DNA from: Paludibacteraceae bacterium
GTDB taxonomy: Bacteria; Bacteroidota; Bacteroidia; Bacteroidales; Paludibacteraceae
Reading direction: 5' to 3'
DNA: 41,186 nt
Assembly (NCBI GenBank): GCA_905233415.1
Contig: CAJOEX010000011.1
Location: forward strand, 1 to 41,186
The first letter of the stretch is position 1. Each line of letters begins with the position of its first letter. The notes beneath the pieces were generated by a model. It was not told the origin of the DNA, ran no database searches, and saw nothing but the letters and a program-made list of their open reading frames with translations. A program made the position numbers and the translations under genes. This document shows, piece after piece, positions 7,286-15,751 of this stretch.

Positions 7286-8874
7286 AATCGTTCTCCCAAA
7301 ACAGAATATTTGATACCGTCACGAATAATGACCATTTGTCCGCTCTCCAGAACTTTTTGTGTGGATTCAGACGGGGTTGCCACAATATCTTCAACGGCGT
7401 TTGGCATTTCCAACAAGAACGTGACTGTGCCGGATTGCTCCTTGATATTGGTAATGGCGTAATTTTCGATGCCTGTGTACCATTTGCAGCCACGGGGGAA
7501 CAAATCGGTGGATTTCCCGTCGTAGCCGGTATTGCCGTAAGTCGGCTGTTTGCCGTCTGCTTCGATGAGGTCAACGCCCAAGTTGTTGCGGCTGTTGTTG
7601 ACGGTGTTATAGAGCCATTTGGAGTAACTGTAATTGATTCGTGTGAGCATCAGTCCTCTGCCTTTGATATACTGGTCCCAGCCCTGCTTGAAACGGCTTT
7701 CGAGGACATAGAAGATGTTCGGGTCCGGGTCGTTTCCAATGCCGTTGAACTGACCGCTTGGAGTAATGACGCACACGTCGTTGTATTTCTGCAGTTCGTT
7801 GATGGTCACCTCTCCATATGTGTTCAGCATGCGCGGAGTCGCCCAACCGAAGAACATCCGTTCGTAGCCAGAGTAGGAAGGCGGCGTATTGCCATCGTTG
7901 TTGTATGGACCGTAGTCCATAATATCCCACGAGCCGCTGGTTTTCCACGTGGCATTGCTGATGGTTACATAGATGTCCGGAAGTCCCATCACATGGCTGA
8001 ACTCGTGGCAGAAAGTAGCAATTCCGGCGCGGCTGTTTGACGAATAATTTAGTTCGCTTCCGCAGGCGTACAAATCCACTTGTTTGTCGTTCAGAATCAA
8101 GTTCATATAGGCATAGGAGAGGCGATGACTATGCGGCCAGATGGTGTTTGCACTACCACCATCCGCTTCGCTGTAACCCGCATAAATGACGTAAACGAAA
8201 TCGACTTTCCCGTCATTGTCATTGTCGTAAATGGAGAAGTCGACACCATCCTCAGCAGCCAGTTCGCAGGCTTCTTTAACCATGATTTCAGGATGTTTGT
8301 CGGTCCCGCTATAGTCGTTGCTGCCGTAGTATTCCATATTCTGTGAAACGGCATAGGGCCCTACAACGTCAAATTCCGGCTGGTATTGCCCCATGGACTG
8401 GTCCATGAAATACTTCCGCACAGAGCCTTTTGCAGTGACGGTGTGTGTGGAATAGGACGTGTAGCTGTACGTGTAGTTGTCGCCATTGTGCATGTCTTTC
8501 ATTGCCTCCAAGGTGTTTTCCGGTTGAAATTCCACGTCTTGGAAGTTCACTAAAATCACCAATCCGCGCGGGGCAAGATTAATCGGATAAGCCGTTTGCT
8601 GTGCTTGACCGGCACGACGAGCGGAGGTGTTGCGGCGCAAGTCAATCTCATCTTCGGACAGGGCAGCCACTTTGACCAAATTGCCGTCAGCGGTTTCTTC
8701 CAGCCACGAGCCTTGTTCGTCGGTCAGCCAGTGAAAAAACTCGTCGCCGTGAAGATAAACAGTCGTTTTACTACCATCGGGAAGCGTTCGCTCAACAGGC
8801 CCCCGATAGGCAGGTTTGGCGTTGCATAAAGCACAGCCAAGCAGACACAATATTATTCCAAAGGTATTTCTCAT
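7282..8874 (-). CDS. Secreted M6 family zinc metalloprotease with C-terminal sorting tail
   Basis: A 530-residue secreted protease. Residues 1-18 are a signal peptide (MRNTFGIILCLLGCALCNA). Residues 20-85 are a pro-region (PAYRG, PDG, YLHGDE). The catalytic domain from about 100 contains H290-E-F-S-H294-VMGLPD300, the HExxHxxGxxD zinc site of M6 (immune-inhibitor-A-like) peptidases, followed by SWDIMDYG, the Met-turn. The last 25 residues carry a short tail (KVLESGQMVIIRDG..Y..LG) shared with two other secreted proteins here. The start is ATG at 8874: it overlaps the upstream TGA as ATGA and begins the signal peptide, whereas the longer frame to 8919 adds a hydrophilic stretch. It should act outside the inner membrane, probably on the surface. 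Substrate unknown. Confidence 0.88.
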   Translation of the reverse strand: MRNTFGIILCLLGCALCNAKPAYRGPVERTLPDGSKTTVYLHGDEFFHWLTDEQGSWLEETADGNLVKVAALSEDEIDLRRNTSARRAGQAQQTAYPINLAPRGLVILVNFQDVEFQPENTLEAMKDMHNGDNYTYSYTSYSTHTVTAKGSVRKYFMDQSMGQYQPEFDVVGPYAVSQNMEYYGSNDYSGTDKHPEIMVKEACELAAEDGVDFSIYDNDNDGKVDFVYVIYAGYSEADGGSANTIWPHSHRLSYAYMNLILNDKQVDLYACGSELNYSSNSRAGIATFCHEFSHVMGLPDIYVTISNATWKTSGSWDIMDYGPYNNDGNTPPSYSGYERMFFGWATPRMLNTYGEVTINELQKYNDVCVITPSGQFNGIGNDPDPNIFYVLESRFKQGWDQYIKGRGLMLTRINYSYSKWLYNTVNNSRNNLGVDLIEADGKQPTYGNTGYDGKSTDLFPRGCKWYTGIENYAITNIKEQSGTVTFLLEMPNAVEDIVATPSESTQKVLESGQMVIIRDGIKYSVLGERL

Positions 8875-9206
8875 ATCGTCTTTTTTATTCCTTTCCGTCG
8901 AAGCCAGCGTGTTTCGCATTTGGTGCGGTCGGCTTCATTGTGAGCTGTTTTGCGGCTGGGCACAATTGAACCGTCTTTCTTCTGCTTGGCATAGCACAGG
9001 AAGCCTTCTGCATTTTCTTTGATTTGCCAACCGTCAATTGTCATGGCAAAATGGCTGCGTTCATCGCCGCGCAGGTAAGTTTTCAACTGATAGCCGTCAG
9101 GTTGCTCGCGCACGATTTCACCGCGGTATGCAGGTACTTTCTGTTGAGCATTGGCGCTCAGCCCTAACGCAATAATTGTCAACAGTAATGTTATTACTCT
9201 GTTCAT
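8871..9206 (-). CDS. Stand-alone M6-protease pro-region homologue (possible inhibitor/chaperone)
   Basis: This 111-residue protein has a signal peptide (MNRVITLLLTIIALGLSANA) and then aligns with the pro-region of the protease encoded immediately downstream: both contain PAYRG, a PDG turn, Y-L-x-G-D-E, a following H, and A-x-G-x-L. It then extends through VPSRKTAHNEADRT, a stretch I associate with the end of M6 pro-regions, and stops before any catalytic domain. Its TGA overlaps the protease ATG (ATGA), so the two should be made together in the periplasmic route. It begins 1 bp after mlaF ends. Two explanations fit: a trans-acting propeptide that folds or inhibits the protease, or the remnant of a duplicated protease whose catalytic part was lost. 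Start ATG 9206 chosen for the signal peptide and spacing. Confidence 0.75.
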   Translation of the reverse strand: MNRVITLLLTIIALGLSANAQQKVPAYRGEIVREQPDGYQLKTYLRGDERSHFAMTIDGWQIKENAEGFLCYAKQKKDGSIVPSRKTAHNEADRTKCETRWLRRKGIKKTI

Positions 9207-9207
9207 A

Positions 9208-9981
9208 TCAGTCCTGATTTTGCATTCCTGATTCCTTAATCCGCTTGAACAGTTCGCTCGCAAACACAAAGTCGTTCAGCGCTTCATCATCACTGCTACA
9301 AATTTCGTGCCGTGAGCCCTGCCACTCTTTCATGCCGTTCTTAAGGAACAGGATATTGTCGCCGATTTCCATAATCGAGTTCATGTCGTGGCTGTTGACG
9401 ACGGTACAGATATTATATTCCCGGGTAATGTCCTGTATCAGTTGGTCTATGACAAGACTTGTCTTGGGGTCCAGACCCGAGTTCGGTTCGTCGCAGAACA
9501 GGTATTTCGGATTAAGCACAATCGCCCGTGCAATCGCCACGCGTTTCTGCTGTCCGCCGCTGATTTCACCGGGCATCAGGTTATAGGTATGTTCCGGCAT
9601 GTTCACGCGTTTGAGGCAGAATACGGCGCGTTCCCGCATTTCGGCTTCGCTCATGTGGGAGAACATCTCCAACGGGAATGCTACGTTTTGCAGTACGGTC
9701 ATCGAGTCAAACAATGCTGAACCTTGGAACAGTGTGCCGACAGTGCGGTGATAGGCGCGCATACGTTTCTCGTTGAACGTGGTGATGTCCATCCCGTTGT
9801 CCACTAAAATCTGTCCGCTACTGGGCTTGAACAGACCCAGCATCGTTTTCATCAGCACGGTTTTGCCTGATCCGGACTGACCGATAATCATGTTCACTTC
9901 TCCGTCACGGAAATCAGCGCTGATATTGTTCAGCACGGTCACGCCGTCAAAACTCTTGACTATATTCTGTATCTGGATCAT
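9208..9981 (-). CDS. mlaF: MlaF-like ABC transporter ATP-binding protein
   Basis: The 257-residue ATPase has Walker A GQSGSGKT, signature ISGGQQKRVAIARA, Walker B YLFCDEPNSGLD and switch histidine VNSHD. The SGSGKTVLMKTMLGL and LFQGSALFDSMTV segments are typical of the Mce/Mla (Ttg2A) subgroup that moves phospholipids between the membranes. Its permease partner MlaE is directly upstream (28-bp gap), so the pair forms the inner-membrane part of the complex; the Mce-domain MlaD component is not in the window. The gap contains a small 7-bp repeat (GTCGTTA-like, about 9986-10006). Confidence 0.92.
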   Translation of the reverse strand: MIQIQNIVKSFDGVTVLNNISADFRDGEVNMIIGQSGSGKTVLMKTMLGLFKPSSGQILVDNGMDITTFNEKRMRAYHRTVGTLFQGSALFDSMTVLQNVAFPLEMFSHMSEAEMRERAVFCLKRVNMPEHTYNLMPGEISGGQQKRVAIARAIVLNPKYLFCDEPNSGLDPKTSLVIDQLIQDITREYNICTVVNSHDMNSIMEIGDNILFLKNGMKEWQGSRHEICSSDDEALNDFVFASELFKRIKESGMQNQD

Positions 9982-10009
9982 TTTGGTCGTTAGTCGTTGG
10001 TTGTTAGTA

Positions 10010-10750
10010 CTAATTCAGCATCAGGTTTGTCAGTGCCACATCCAATAGCAGAATGACGATACTGCTGTTTACCACGGCTTTGGTGCTGGCTTTACCGACT
10101 TCCAAAGCGCCGCCGTAGGCATAATAGCCGTAATAGCTTGACATGCTTGCAATCACGAACGCGAACACGACTGTTTTGATGAACGAATACCACACATAGA
10201 ACGGCACAAACGCATACTGGATACCAATCAGATACTCCGCCGTCGTCATTATATCGGTCACGTCGCTGATGATGTAGCCGCCTACCAGACCTACCGCCAT
10301 GGACAGTGTCACCAACAGCGGCATCATCACCATGAAAGCCACCACTTTCGGCGCAATCAGGTAATTGGCGCTGTTTACACCCATAATCTCCAAGGCGTCA
10401 ATTTGCTCCGTGATGCGCATCGTTCCAATCTCTGACGCGATATTGCTGCCAACCTTGCCCGCTAATAGCAGACACAGAATCGTGCTCGAAAACTCTAATA
10501 ATATGCAGTCACGCGTCACAAGTCCTGTCGTGTATATGGGCAGTAACGGGTTGCTTGTGTTCAGCTTTGTCTGCATCGTCATAATCGCCCCCATGAACAC
10601 GCTCACAATCAGCGTCAGCAGTATGGACTGCAGCCCCTGCTTTTCCATTTCAAACGACAACTGGCGCCAGAACATCCGTTGACGGTCCGGCAAACGGAAG
10701 GCACGTCCCATCAACAGAAAGTACTCACCGATATGCTGTAAAATTTTCAT
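10010..10750 (-). CDS. mlaE: MlaE-like permease
   Basis: A 246-residue integral membrane protein with five or six hydrophobic segments (SILLTLIVSVFMGAIM, ILCLLLAGKVG, VAFMVMMPLLVTLSMAVGLVGGY, VFAFVIASMSSYYGY, VNSSIVILLLDVALTNLML). The signature EIGTMRITEQIDALEIMGVN is diagnostic of the MlaE/YrbE family. With MlaF it forms the ABC core that supports glycerophospholipid transport and outer-membrane lipid asymmetry. It is the first gene of the long envelope operon, about 20 bp behind a strong promoter. Confidence 0.93.
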   Translation of the reverse strand: MKILQHIGEYFLLMGRAFRLPDRQRMFWRQLSFEMEKQGLQSILLTLIVSVFMGAIMTMQTKLNTSNPLLPIYTTGLVTRDCILLEFSSTILCLLLAGKVGSNIASEIGTMRITEQIDALEIMGVNSANYLIAPKVVAFMVMMPLLVTLSMAVGLVGGYIISDVTDIMTTAEYLIGIQYAFVPFYVWYSFIKTVVFAFVIASMSSYYGYYAYGGALEVGKASTKAVVNSSIVILLLDVALTNLMLN

Positions 10751-10768
10751 CTCTCAACTTTTAGCCCG

Positions 10769-10800
10769 CAAAATTACAACAAATATTTTATTTATGCAAA
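10769..10800 (-). promoter_or_regulatory. Bacteroidota-type promoter for mlaE operon
   Basis: Read on the minus strand: TTTG at 10800-10797, exactly 20 nt, then TAATTTTG at 10776-10769, an exact match to TAnnTTTG. Transcription would start near 10762, about 12 nt before the mlaE ATG at 10750. Confidence 0.85.
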
Positions 10801-10834
10801 TAAAATGTTATTTTGTTGTTATGTTGTTGTGTTT

Positions 10835-12607
10835 TTATTTGCAGCCTTTGAAGGCGTTTTTGCCTATTTCGACGTCTTTGGCGAACATCGGCGTTACCAG
10901 CGAAATGCAGTCTCTAAACGCGTTGGCACCAATCTTTTGCAGGCGGATAGGGTAGGTCACTTGTTTAAGGTTTTTGCAGCCGAAGAATGCTTCCTCACCG
11001 ATGGTTTTGACGCTGTCCGGAATATCAAAGTCCTGCAGTTGTCGGCAGTTGTAGAACGTGCCCGCTTCGATAGAGGTCAGCTTCGAGTCCCGTGCAGTGA
11101 TCACTTTCGTGAGATTGATACAGGTAGAAAACGCACCTGCGCCGAGAACGAAAAGACTTGCAGGCAGTTGTATTTCGTATAGTTTCTTGCACTCCATAAA
11201 CGCCTCGTCCTCAATCTGTTTCAACTGCTCAGGCAGTAATATGGCAAATAGTTGCTGGCAGTTTTGGAATGCGTTTTGCCCGATGCGGTACAGGGTTTTC
11301 GGCAGGCTTATGCGTTCAAGGCTGATGCAGTTCATAAATGTTTCGTCATCAATGGTGTAAAGTCCTTCGGGCAGACTGACGTCAGTGAGGTGTGAGCATT
11401 CACTGAAGGCACCTTTTTTAATCTCGGTTACGTGTGCTGGGATGTTGACTTTTCGGAACCGGGCACAGCCTTTGAACGCCTGTTCGCCAATCGTTTTGAG
11501 TGTTGCGGGCAGCATGATATCTTCCATGTTGGTGCATCCTGCGAAGGCGCCGTCGCTGATGATTTGCGTTTTTGCCGGCAAAGTGATTGTATTCAGGCTG
11601 CTGCAGAGCGTGAAGCAGGCGGTTGGAATACCCGTCAGGTTATCGGATAGGGATTGCTGTTTGAGGTTACGGCATTGATAGAAAGCTCCGGCTTCAAGGC
11701 GTTCCAGGTCTTTCGGCAACGTGGCGGCTTTGAGCAGTCCGCATTCCGCGAATGCCATCCGTTCGACGGATTTGACTGATTCGGGGATTGTAACATCGGT
11801 CAGTGCGGCACACTGATAGAAGCACGCGACAGGAATAATCGCTATTCCGGCCGGAAGTGTCACGGTCTTGACTTGTTTGGCGCCACGGAAAGCTCCGGCT
11901 GCGATGAGGCGAGTCGGAATCTTGTCCTTAAAGACAAACTTCGCGGGAGCATCCTTGTTGACGGCGATGAGGCATCCGTCAATATAGAGTGAGCCTTTCT
12001 TCCATTTCTTGTCGTTAAGCCATATGCCAGACCCGACGAACACGTCCTGCCCGATCCATTCCACAGAGGCCGGAATAACGACCTTTGTCAGGTTCTTGCA
12101 GTCCCGGAAGAGGTCATTGTCAATGCGTTTGAGCGTTGCCGGCAGTTCGACACGTGTCAGCACTTTGTTGCCTTGAAACGCTCCGGCAGCGATGAGGCGT
12201 GTGCCGGTCGGGACGACGAATTTTGGTTTGACGGTTTTGTCCGTAGCGATGAGGCAGCTGTCTATAAAGAGTGTTCCGTCACGCCAATTCTCCTTGTTGA
12301 GCCAGATGCCTGTGCCTTCGAAAGCGTTGCGGCTCAAGTACTCCAGTCCTTTTGGGAATACGATTTCCGTGAGGTTTTTGCAGCCTTTGAAAGCGTTTTC
12401 GGCGATTCCGATAACACGGTAGGTCTCCTGTCCGACCGAAATCTCATCCGGCAGGCGGAGAGCCCCTTCCACTTTTCTGTTCTCACTTACTTCTGCCGTT
12501 TGGGCGATTTCATCTATCGTGTAAGCTAAGTCATTATACATCGCCTGTCCTGCATAAGACAGAAAACAGAGCATAAGACAGGCAAGCGTGATTGTTATTC
12601 GTTTCAT
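10835..12607 (-). CDS. Secreted BspA-like leucine-rich repeat protein (LRR_5)
   Basis: A 590-residue secreted protein: signal peptide MKRITITLACLMLCFLSYAG, then about twenty LRR_5 (Treponema/BspA type) repeats of about 23 residues with the pattern I..xAFxxCxxLxxVxLPxxLxxI. Two insertions interrupt the array around residues 90-125 and 180-220, each GxGIWLN..W..G.L.ID.CLIA, an extra hairpin repeated twice. BspA-type LRRs mediate adhesion to host proteins or other bacteria, mostly on the cell surface. Unlike the second LRR protein in this window it ends within a repeat (AFKGCK) without the shared C-terminal tail, so how it is anchored is unclear. The ATG at 12607 is chosen because it opens the signal peptide, 4 bp after the upstream stop; the longer frame (12745) is cytoplasmic-looking. 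Confidence 0.85.
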   Translation of the reverse strand: MKRITITLACLMLCFLSYAGQAMYNDLAYTIDEIAQTAEVSENRKVEGALRLPDEISVGQETYRVIGIAENAFKGCKNLTEIVFPKGLEYLSRNAFEGTGIWLNKENWRDGTLFIDSCLIATDKTVKPKFVVPTGTRLIAAGAFQGNKVLTRVELPATLKRIDNDLFRDCKNLTKVVIPASVEWIGQDVFVGSGIWLNDKKWKKGSLYIDGCLIAVNKDAPAKFVFKDKIPTRLIAAGAFRGAKQVKTVTLPAGIAIIPVACFYQCAALTDVTIPESVKSVERMAFAECGLLKAATLPKDLERLEAGAFYQCRNLKQQSLSDNLTGIPTACFTLCSSLNTITLPAKTQIISDGAFAGCTNMEDIMLPATLKTIGEQAFKGCARFRKVNIPAHVTEIKKGAFSECSHLTDVSLPEGLYTIDDETFMNCISLERISLPKTLYRIGQNAFQNCQQLFAILLPEQLKQIEDEAFMECKKLYEIQLPASLFVLGAGAFSTCINLTKVITARDSKLTSIEAGTFYNCRQLQDFDIPDSVKTIGEEAFFGCKNLKQVTYPIRLQKIGANAFRDCISLVTPMFAKDVEIGKNAFKGCK

Positions 12608-12611
12608 ATTG

Positions 12612-13871
12612 TTAGGATTGTTTATGTGACATGATATCAATAATGAGGTCGTCTGTTTGCGACATGGCGTCGTGTCCGATTCGTGTAAGATTATGGATGG
12701 TCCGGTCAATGTCATCTTCGACGATGCCTTCCGTTGCTTCCGCAAACGAGTGGTGCATTGCCATTGACGCGGACAGGACGGCCGTAGCTACGCCGCTTGT
12801 AACTTTCAGGGCACAGCCCGGTTTTGCGCCGTCACAAATCATGCCGGAAAGGTTGGCAATCATGTTTTTAATGGCAAAGGTCACTTCGTCATACTGTCCG
12901 CCCATGAGGTAGGTGAGCCCGGCCGCCGAGCCTGTAGCCGCGACAACACAACCGCATAGTGCCGAGAGCCTTCCAAGTGACTGCTTGAAGTATATAACGG
13001 TCAGGTTGCTCAGCGTCAGCGCCCGCAAAGTCTGTTCTTCGTCACAGTTATGTTCCAGTGCATACAGATAAACAGGAATGGAGCAGCTTATTCCCTGGTT
13101 GCCGCTGCCGGAGTTCGACATGACAGGCACTAACGCACCCGACATACGGGCATCGCAGGCTCCGCAGGTGTAGCACAGAATTTTCGTGAACAGGGTATCA
13201 CCGAAAATATTTGACATATGTGTCGGCTGTGCGTTCGTCAGGTGCTGATTGCTTACTGTATGAAGGAGTCTTCCGAGTCCGTGACCGTAATTGCCCATAA
13301 ATGACTTTTCCGCGGCAGCCATATTCATTTTTGCGCCGTCCATAAGGAACTGCACATCGTTCAGATTAGCTTCCAATGCAAAGTCATAGACATCCCGAAG
13401 CGAAGAGATTTGGTAAGTATCTGAAGATTCTTTGGCGGAACCTGTGTGGGTGCCTTGTATGACTTCTTCCGCTGTTTTGCCGACCGCACTGACAACTGCC
13501 CGTACGTATAAGATATCGGGTGCTTCGGGCGACACAATAATCTTTGGCGGCACACGCTGCATATAACTCTTGGCGTATTCCACGGCAGCCGGAGTAGTGT
13601 CGCGCAGCACTTCCAGTTCATATCTGCTCTGTCCGATGGTTGCGCCCAAGGCAATAGCAATAGGCAGCCCCGTCATGTTTGTTCCCGGGATGCCGACCGC
13701 CAAGGCGTTCTTGTAGATGTTTTTGCTCAGATAAACGGTTATTTTGTCCGGCTCGGAGCTCAGTTTCTCTTTGGCACGCGCCACACACAATGCCACACAC
13801 ATCGGCTCTGTACAACCGATTGCCGGAATAACTTCCTGATGCAGCAACGCCAATAATCCTTCCTTGTTCAT
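12612..13871 (-). CDS. L-cysteine desulfidase / serine dehydratase-alpha-like protein (UPF0597)
   Basis: The 419-residue cytoplasmic protein matches the UPF0597/CdsB family by IGCTEP near its N-terminus (C20), NMTGLPIAIALG, the CYTCGACDARMSG cysteine cluster, SGSGNQG and GMICDGAKPGCALK near the end. The conserved cysteines are expected to hold an Fe-S cluster used to release H2S and ammonia from cysteine (or to deaminate serine), giving pyruvate. The start is ATG 13871, which overlaps the TGA of the glycosyltransferase gene as ATGA and begins the conserved MNKEGLLALLHQEV; the frame continues to 13919 but inside the neighbour. Substrate preference (cysteine versus serine) cannot be decided from sequence. 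Confidence 0.88.
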   Translation of the reverse strand: MNKEGLLALLHQEVIPAIGCTEPMCVALCVARAKEKLSSEPDKITVYLSKNIYKNALAVGIPGTNMTGLPIAIALGATIGQSRYELEVLRDTTPAAVEYAKSYMQRVPPKIIVSPEAPDILYVRAVVSAVGKTAEEVIQGTHTGSAKESSDTYQISSLRDVYDFALEANLNDVQFLMDGAKMNMAAAEKSFMGNYGHGLGRLLHTVSNQHLTNAQPTHMSNIFGDTLFTKILCYTCGACDARMSGALVPVMSNSGSGNQGISCSIPVYLYALEHNCDEEQTLRALTLSNLTVIYFKQSLGRLSALCGCVVAATGSAAGLTYLMGGQYDEVTFAIKNMIANLSGMICDGAKPGCALKVTSGVATAVLSASMAMHHSFAEATEGIVEDDIDRTIHNLTRIGHDAMSQTDDLIIDIMSHKQS

Positions 13872-15751
13872 TTCTTGAAATGCATTTTTAGACGGAACAA
13901 CGTGTATATTTTCAGCCAAAACGGTACTTGTATAGTACGAATGGCCTGAAACAGTTTCTGTTGGGCGGCGGTATCTTTGTGCGCCGTTGTTGAAGACGGA
14001 TTCAGACGGTAATTATAGCCTAAATAGGGAATAATCGTCACTTTGGGATGCTTCGCCCATAGTTTTAGTGAAAATACCACGTCTTCGTAGATTATGCCTT
14101 CGGGGAAGCGAATGTCTTGCAGTCTTTCGCTACGGTATAGCCGTCCCCAAGGCACAGTGAACTGATATTTGCTGCGTGGCAGTTTCGTTTCTGTGACCTT
14201 GCCGTCATCCGTTACGCGTTTGTAGCCGCATTGCACCATGTCTGCATTCCGCATTTGCGCCAGCCGCTCCAGATAATCCTTGTCCAACCAGTCGTCCGCG
14301 TCCACAAATGCCACATAACCGTTACGGACAGTTTTCAGGGCTTTGTTGCGGGCAGCTGACTGACCGGCGTTCTTCTTTTGTTGCAGCAACTCGAACCGCT
14401 TGTCCGCTTCGGCAAACGCCTGAGCGATGCCGACCGTGTTGTCCGTGCTGCCGTCGTCCACGATGATGCACCGCCAGTTCGGGTAACTTTGGTTTTTAAT
14501 CGAACACAGGCACTCCGCCAGGTATTTGCCTGCATTATATGCGGGAACAATAATGTTTATCAAGCTTTCAGTGGCAAACATTTCCTCAAACTGCGAGGCT
14601 TGGTATTGCCGTGAGAACTGCTCCTTGTTTTTGACAGCCTGCCGTGTGAAACCGTTGGCTTTCCATTCGGCATATTTATCCAGTACAAACGCTTTCACAT
14701 CTTCTATGTTCGTTGTGGCTAATCCGGCATTGGTGTCGCGGATGACTGCTGCCAGGCATTCTTCATCCGAGCGCACGCATAGCACCGGTTTCTCAACGCC
14801 AAGTGCCTCAAAGAACTTCGTCGTCATTATGCCATGCGGCCCTTTATCGGTCGTTTTGTTGGTCAGTATCAGGCTGATGGACGAGCGATGAAGGATGGTT
14901 AGCACTTCTTCGTTCTTAACGAAAGGATGAATGCGCAAAATATTGCTTTGATAATCTTTGAGCATTGCCTTTTCGCTTTCGTCAATATAGAAATCCACAC
15001 GTAACTCTTTCGGCAGGCGGTCCTCCGCACGTAACTCGTCAATCGCTGCAAACAGTAACTGCGGGTCACGCAGTCGGAAGTCATAAATCCGTCCTGTATA
15101 ACTGATGACAAACTCATCCGTTTTGACATTCTTTGGTACAAACGTCATTTCGTCATAGCCGTTGTAAATCAGCCGGACGTTGTGGTGTTTGCTTCGCAGA
15201 AACTGTTTATGCCATGGCGAAACGGTGGTGACGGCTTGTGCCTGTTTCAAGGCTTTGTCTCTCCGGCGGATAGCGCGCTTGCGATAGAGGCGTTCTATTG
15301 CCCGATTGAGCCACGCCAAGCGGGTTTGGATACCGTTTTGGGCATTGGAGGTCTCGCCCCATTGCTCTGCAATGTCCCGCAAATCCACATACAGAGGCAC
15401 GTTCCTTTCATGCGCCAGACGTGCTGCCGAAGGCAAGGGAAACGTGTTGAATACGGAACATAGAAGCGCGTCAAACGGTTCGTCCTGTAAGGTTTTGCGT
15501 ACAAAACGGTAGAACAACTTCTCCTTGCAGCCGAACAACTGGTCTGCCCACCAGCGCAAACGTTTGTGCTTGCCGTAATATTCCACGCCGATATATCGGC
15601 AGTCGGGGAACACGAAATCGCTATCCGGCATTTTCTCGCTCACTACGGTGCAGTCCCAGCCGCGAAGATGCAGGTTCTTAACCAAGTATCTGACCCTTGG
15701 AATATACAATGGCGCCATTGGCGCATCCGTCAGTATCAATAGCCGTTTCAT
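13868..15751 (-). CDS. Two-domain glycosyltransferase: GT4-like fused to GT2
   Basis: The 627-residue protein joins two transferases. Residues 1-395 are a GT-B fold of the GT4 kind (MKRLLILTDAPMAPLYIPR, LYVDLRD, VTTVSPWHKQF, LIYNGYDE, YTGRIYDF, GIMTTKFFEALGVEKPVLC, the last a classical nucleotide-sugar loop). From about 400 begins a GT-A family 2 domain (INIIVPAYNAGKYLAECL, IIVDDGSTDNT, AFVDADDWLD), with a later I-Y-E-D-V acidic site (GIIYEDVVFSLKLW). It should add two consecutive sugars of a surface glycan in the cytoplasm. The ATG at 15751 overlaps the deacetylase stop (ATGA); its own TGA overlaps the next gene. Sugars and glycan are unknown. Confidence 0.88.
   Translation of the reverse strand: MKRLLILTDAPMAPLYIPRVRYLVKNLHLRGWDCTVVSEKMPDSDFVFPDCRYIGVEYYGKHKRLRWWADQLFGCKEKLFYRFVRKTLQDEPFDALLCSVFNTFPLPSAARLAHERNVPLYVDLRDIAEQWGETSNAQNGIQTRLAWLNRAIERLYRKRAIRRRDKALKQAQAVTTVSPWHKQFLRSKHHNVRLIYNGYDEMTFVPKNVKTDEFVISYTGRIYDFRLRDPQLLFAAIDELRAEDRLPKELRVDFYIDESEKAMLKDYQSNILRIHPFVKNEEVLTILHRSSISLILTNKTTDKGPHGIMTTKFFEALGVEKPVLCVRSDEECLAAVIRDTNAGLATTNIEDVKAFVLDKYAEWKANGFTRQAVKNKEQFSRQYQASQFEEMFATESLINIIVPAYNAGKYLAECLCSIKNQSYPNWRCIIVDDGSTDNTVGIAQAFAEADKRFELLQQKKNAGQSAARNKALKTVRNGYVAFVDADDWLDKDYLERLAQMRNADMVQCGYKRVTDDGKVTETKLPRSKYQFTVPWGRLYRSERLQDIRFPEGIIYEDVVFSLKLWAKHPKVTIIPYLGYNYRLNPSSTTAHKDTAAQQKLFQAIRTIQVPFWLKIYTLFRLKMHFKK

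Noticed and set aside
9986..10006. Three 7-bp units (GTCGTTA-like) between mlaF and mlaE
   Set aside because: Only three short units in a 28-bp gap; not distinct from chance and not part of the 11-bp family.
10810..10831. Possible further 11-bp repeat (ATTTTGTTGTT / ATGTTGTTGTG)
   Set aside because: Only two A/T-rich units with 9 of 11 matches; low complexity could give this by chance, so not counted with the three loci.
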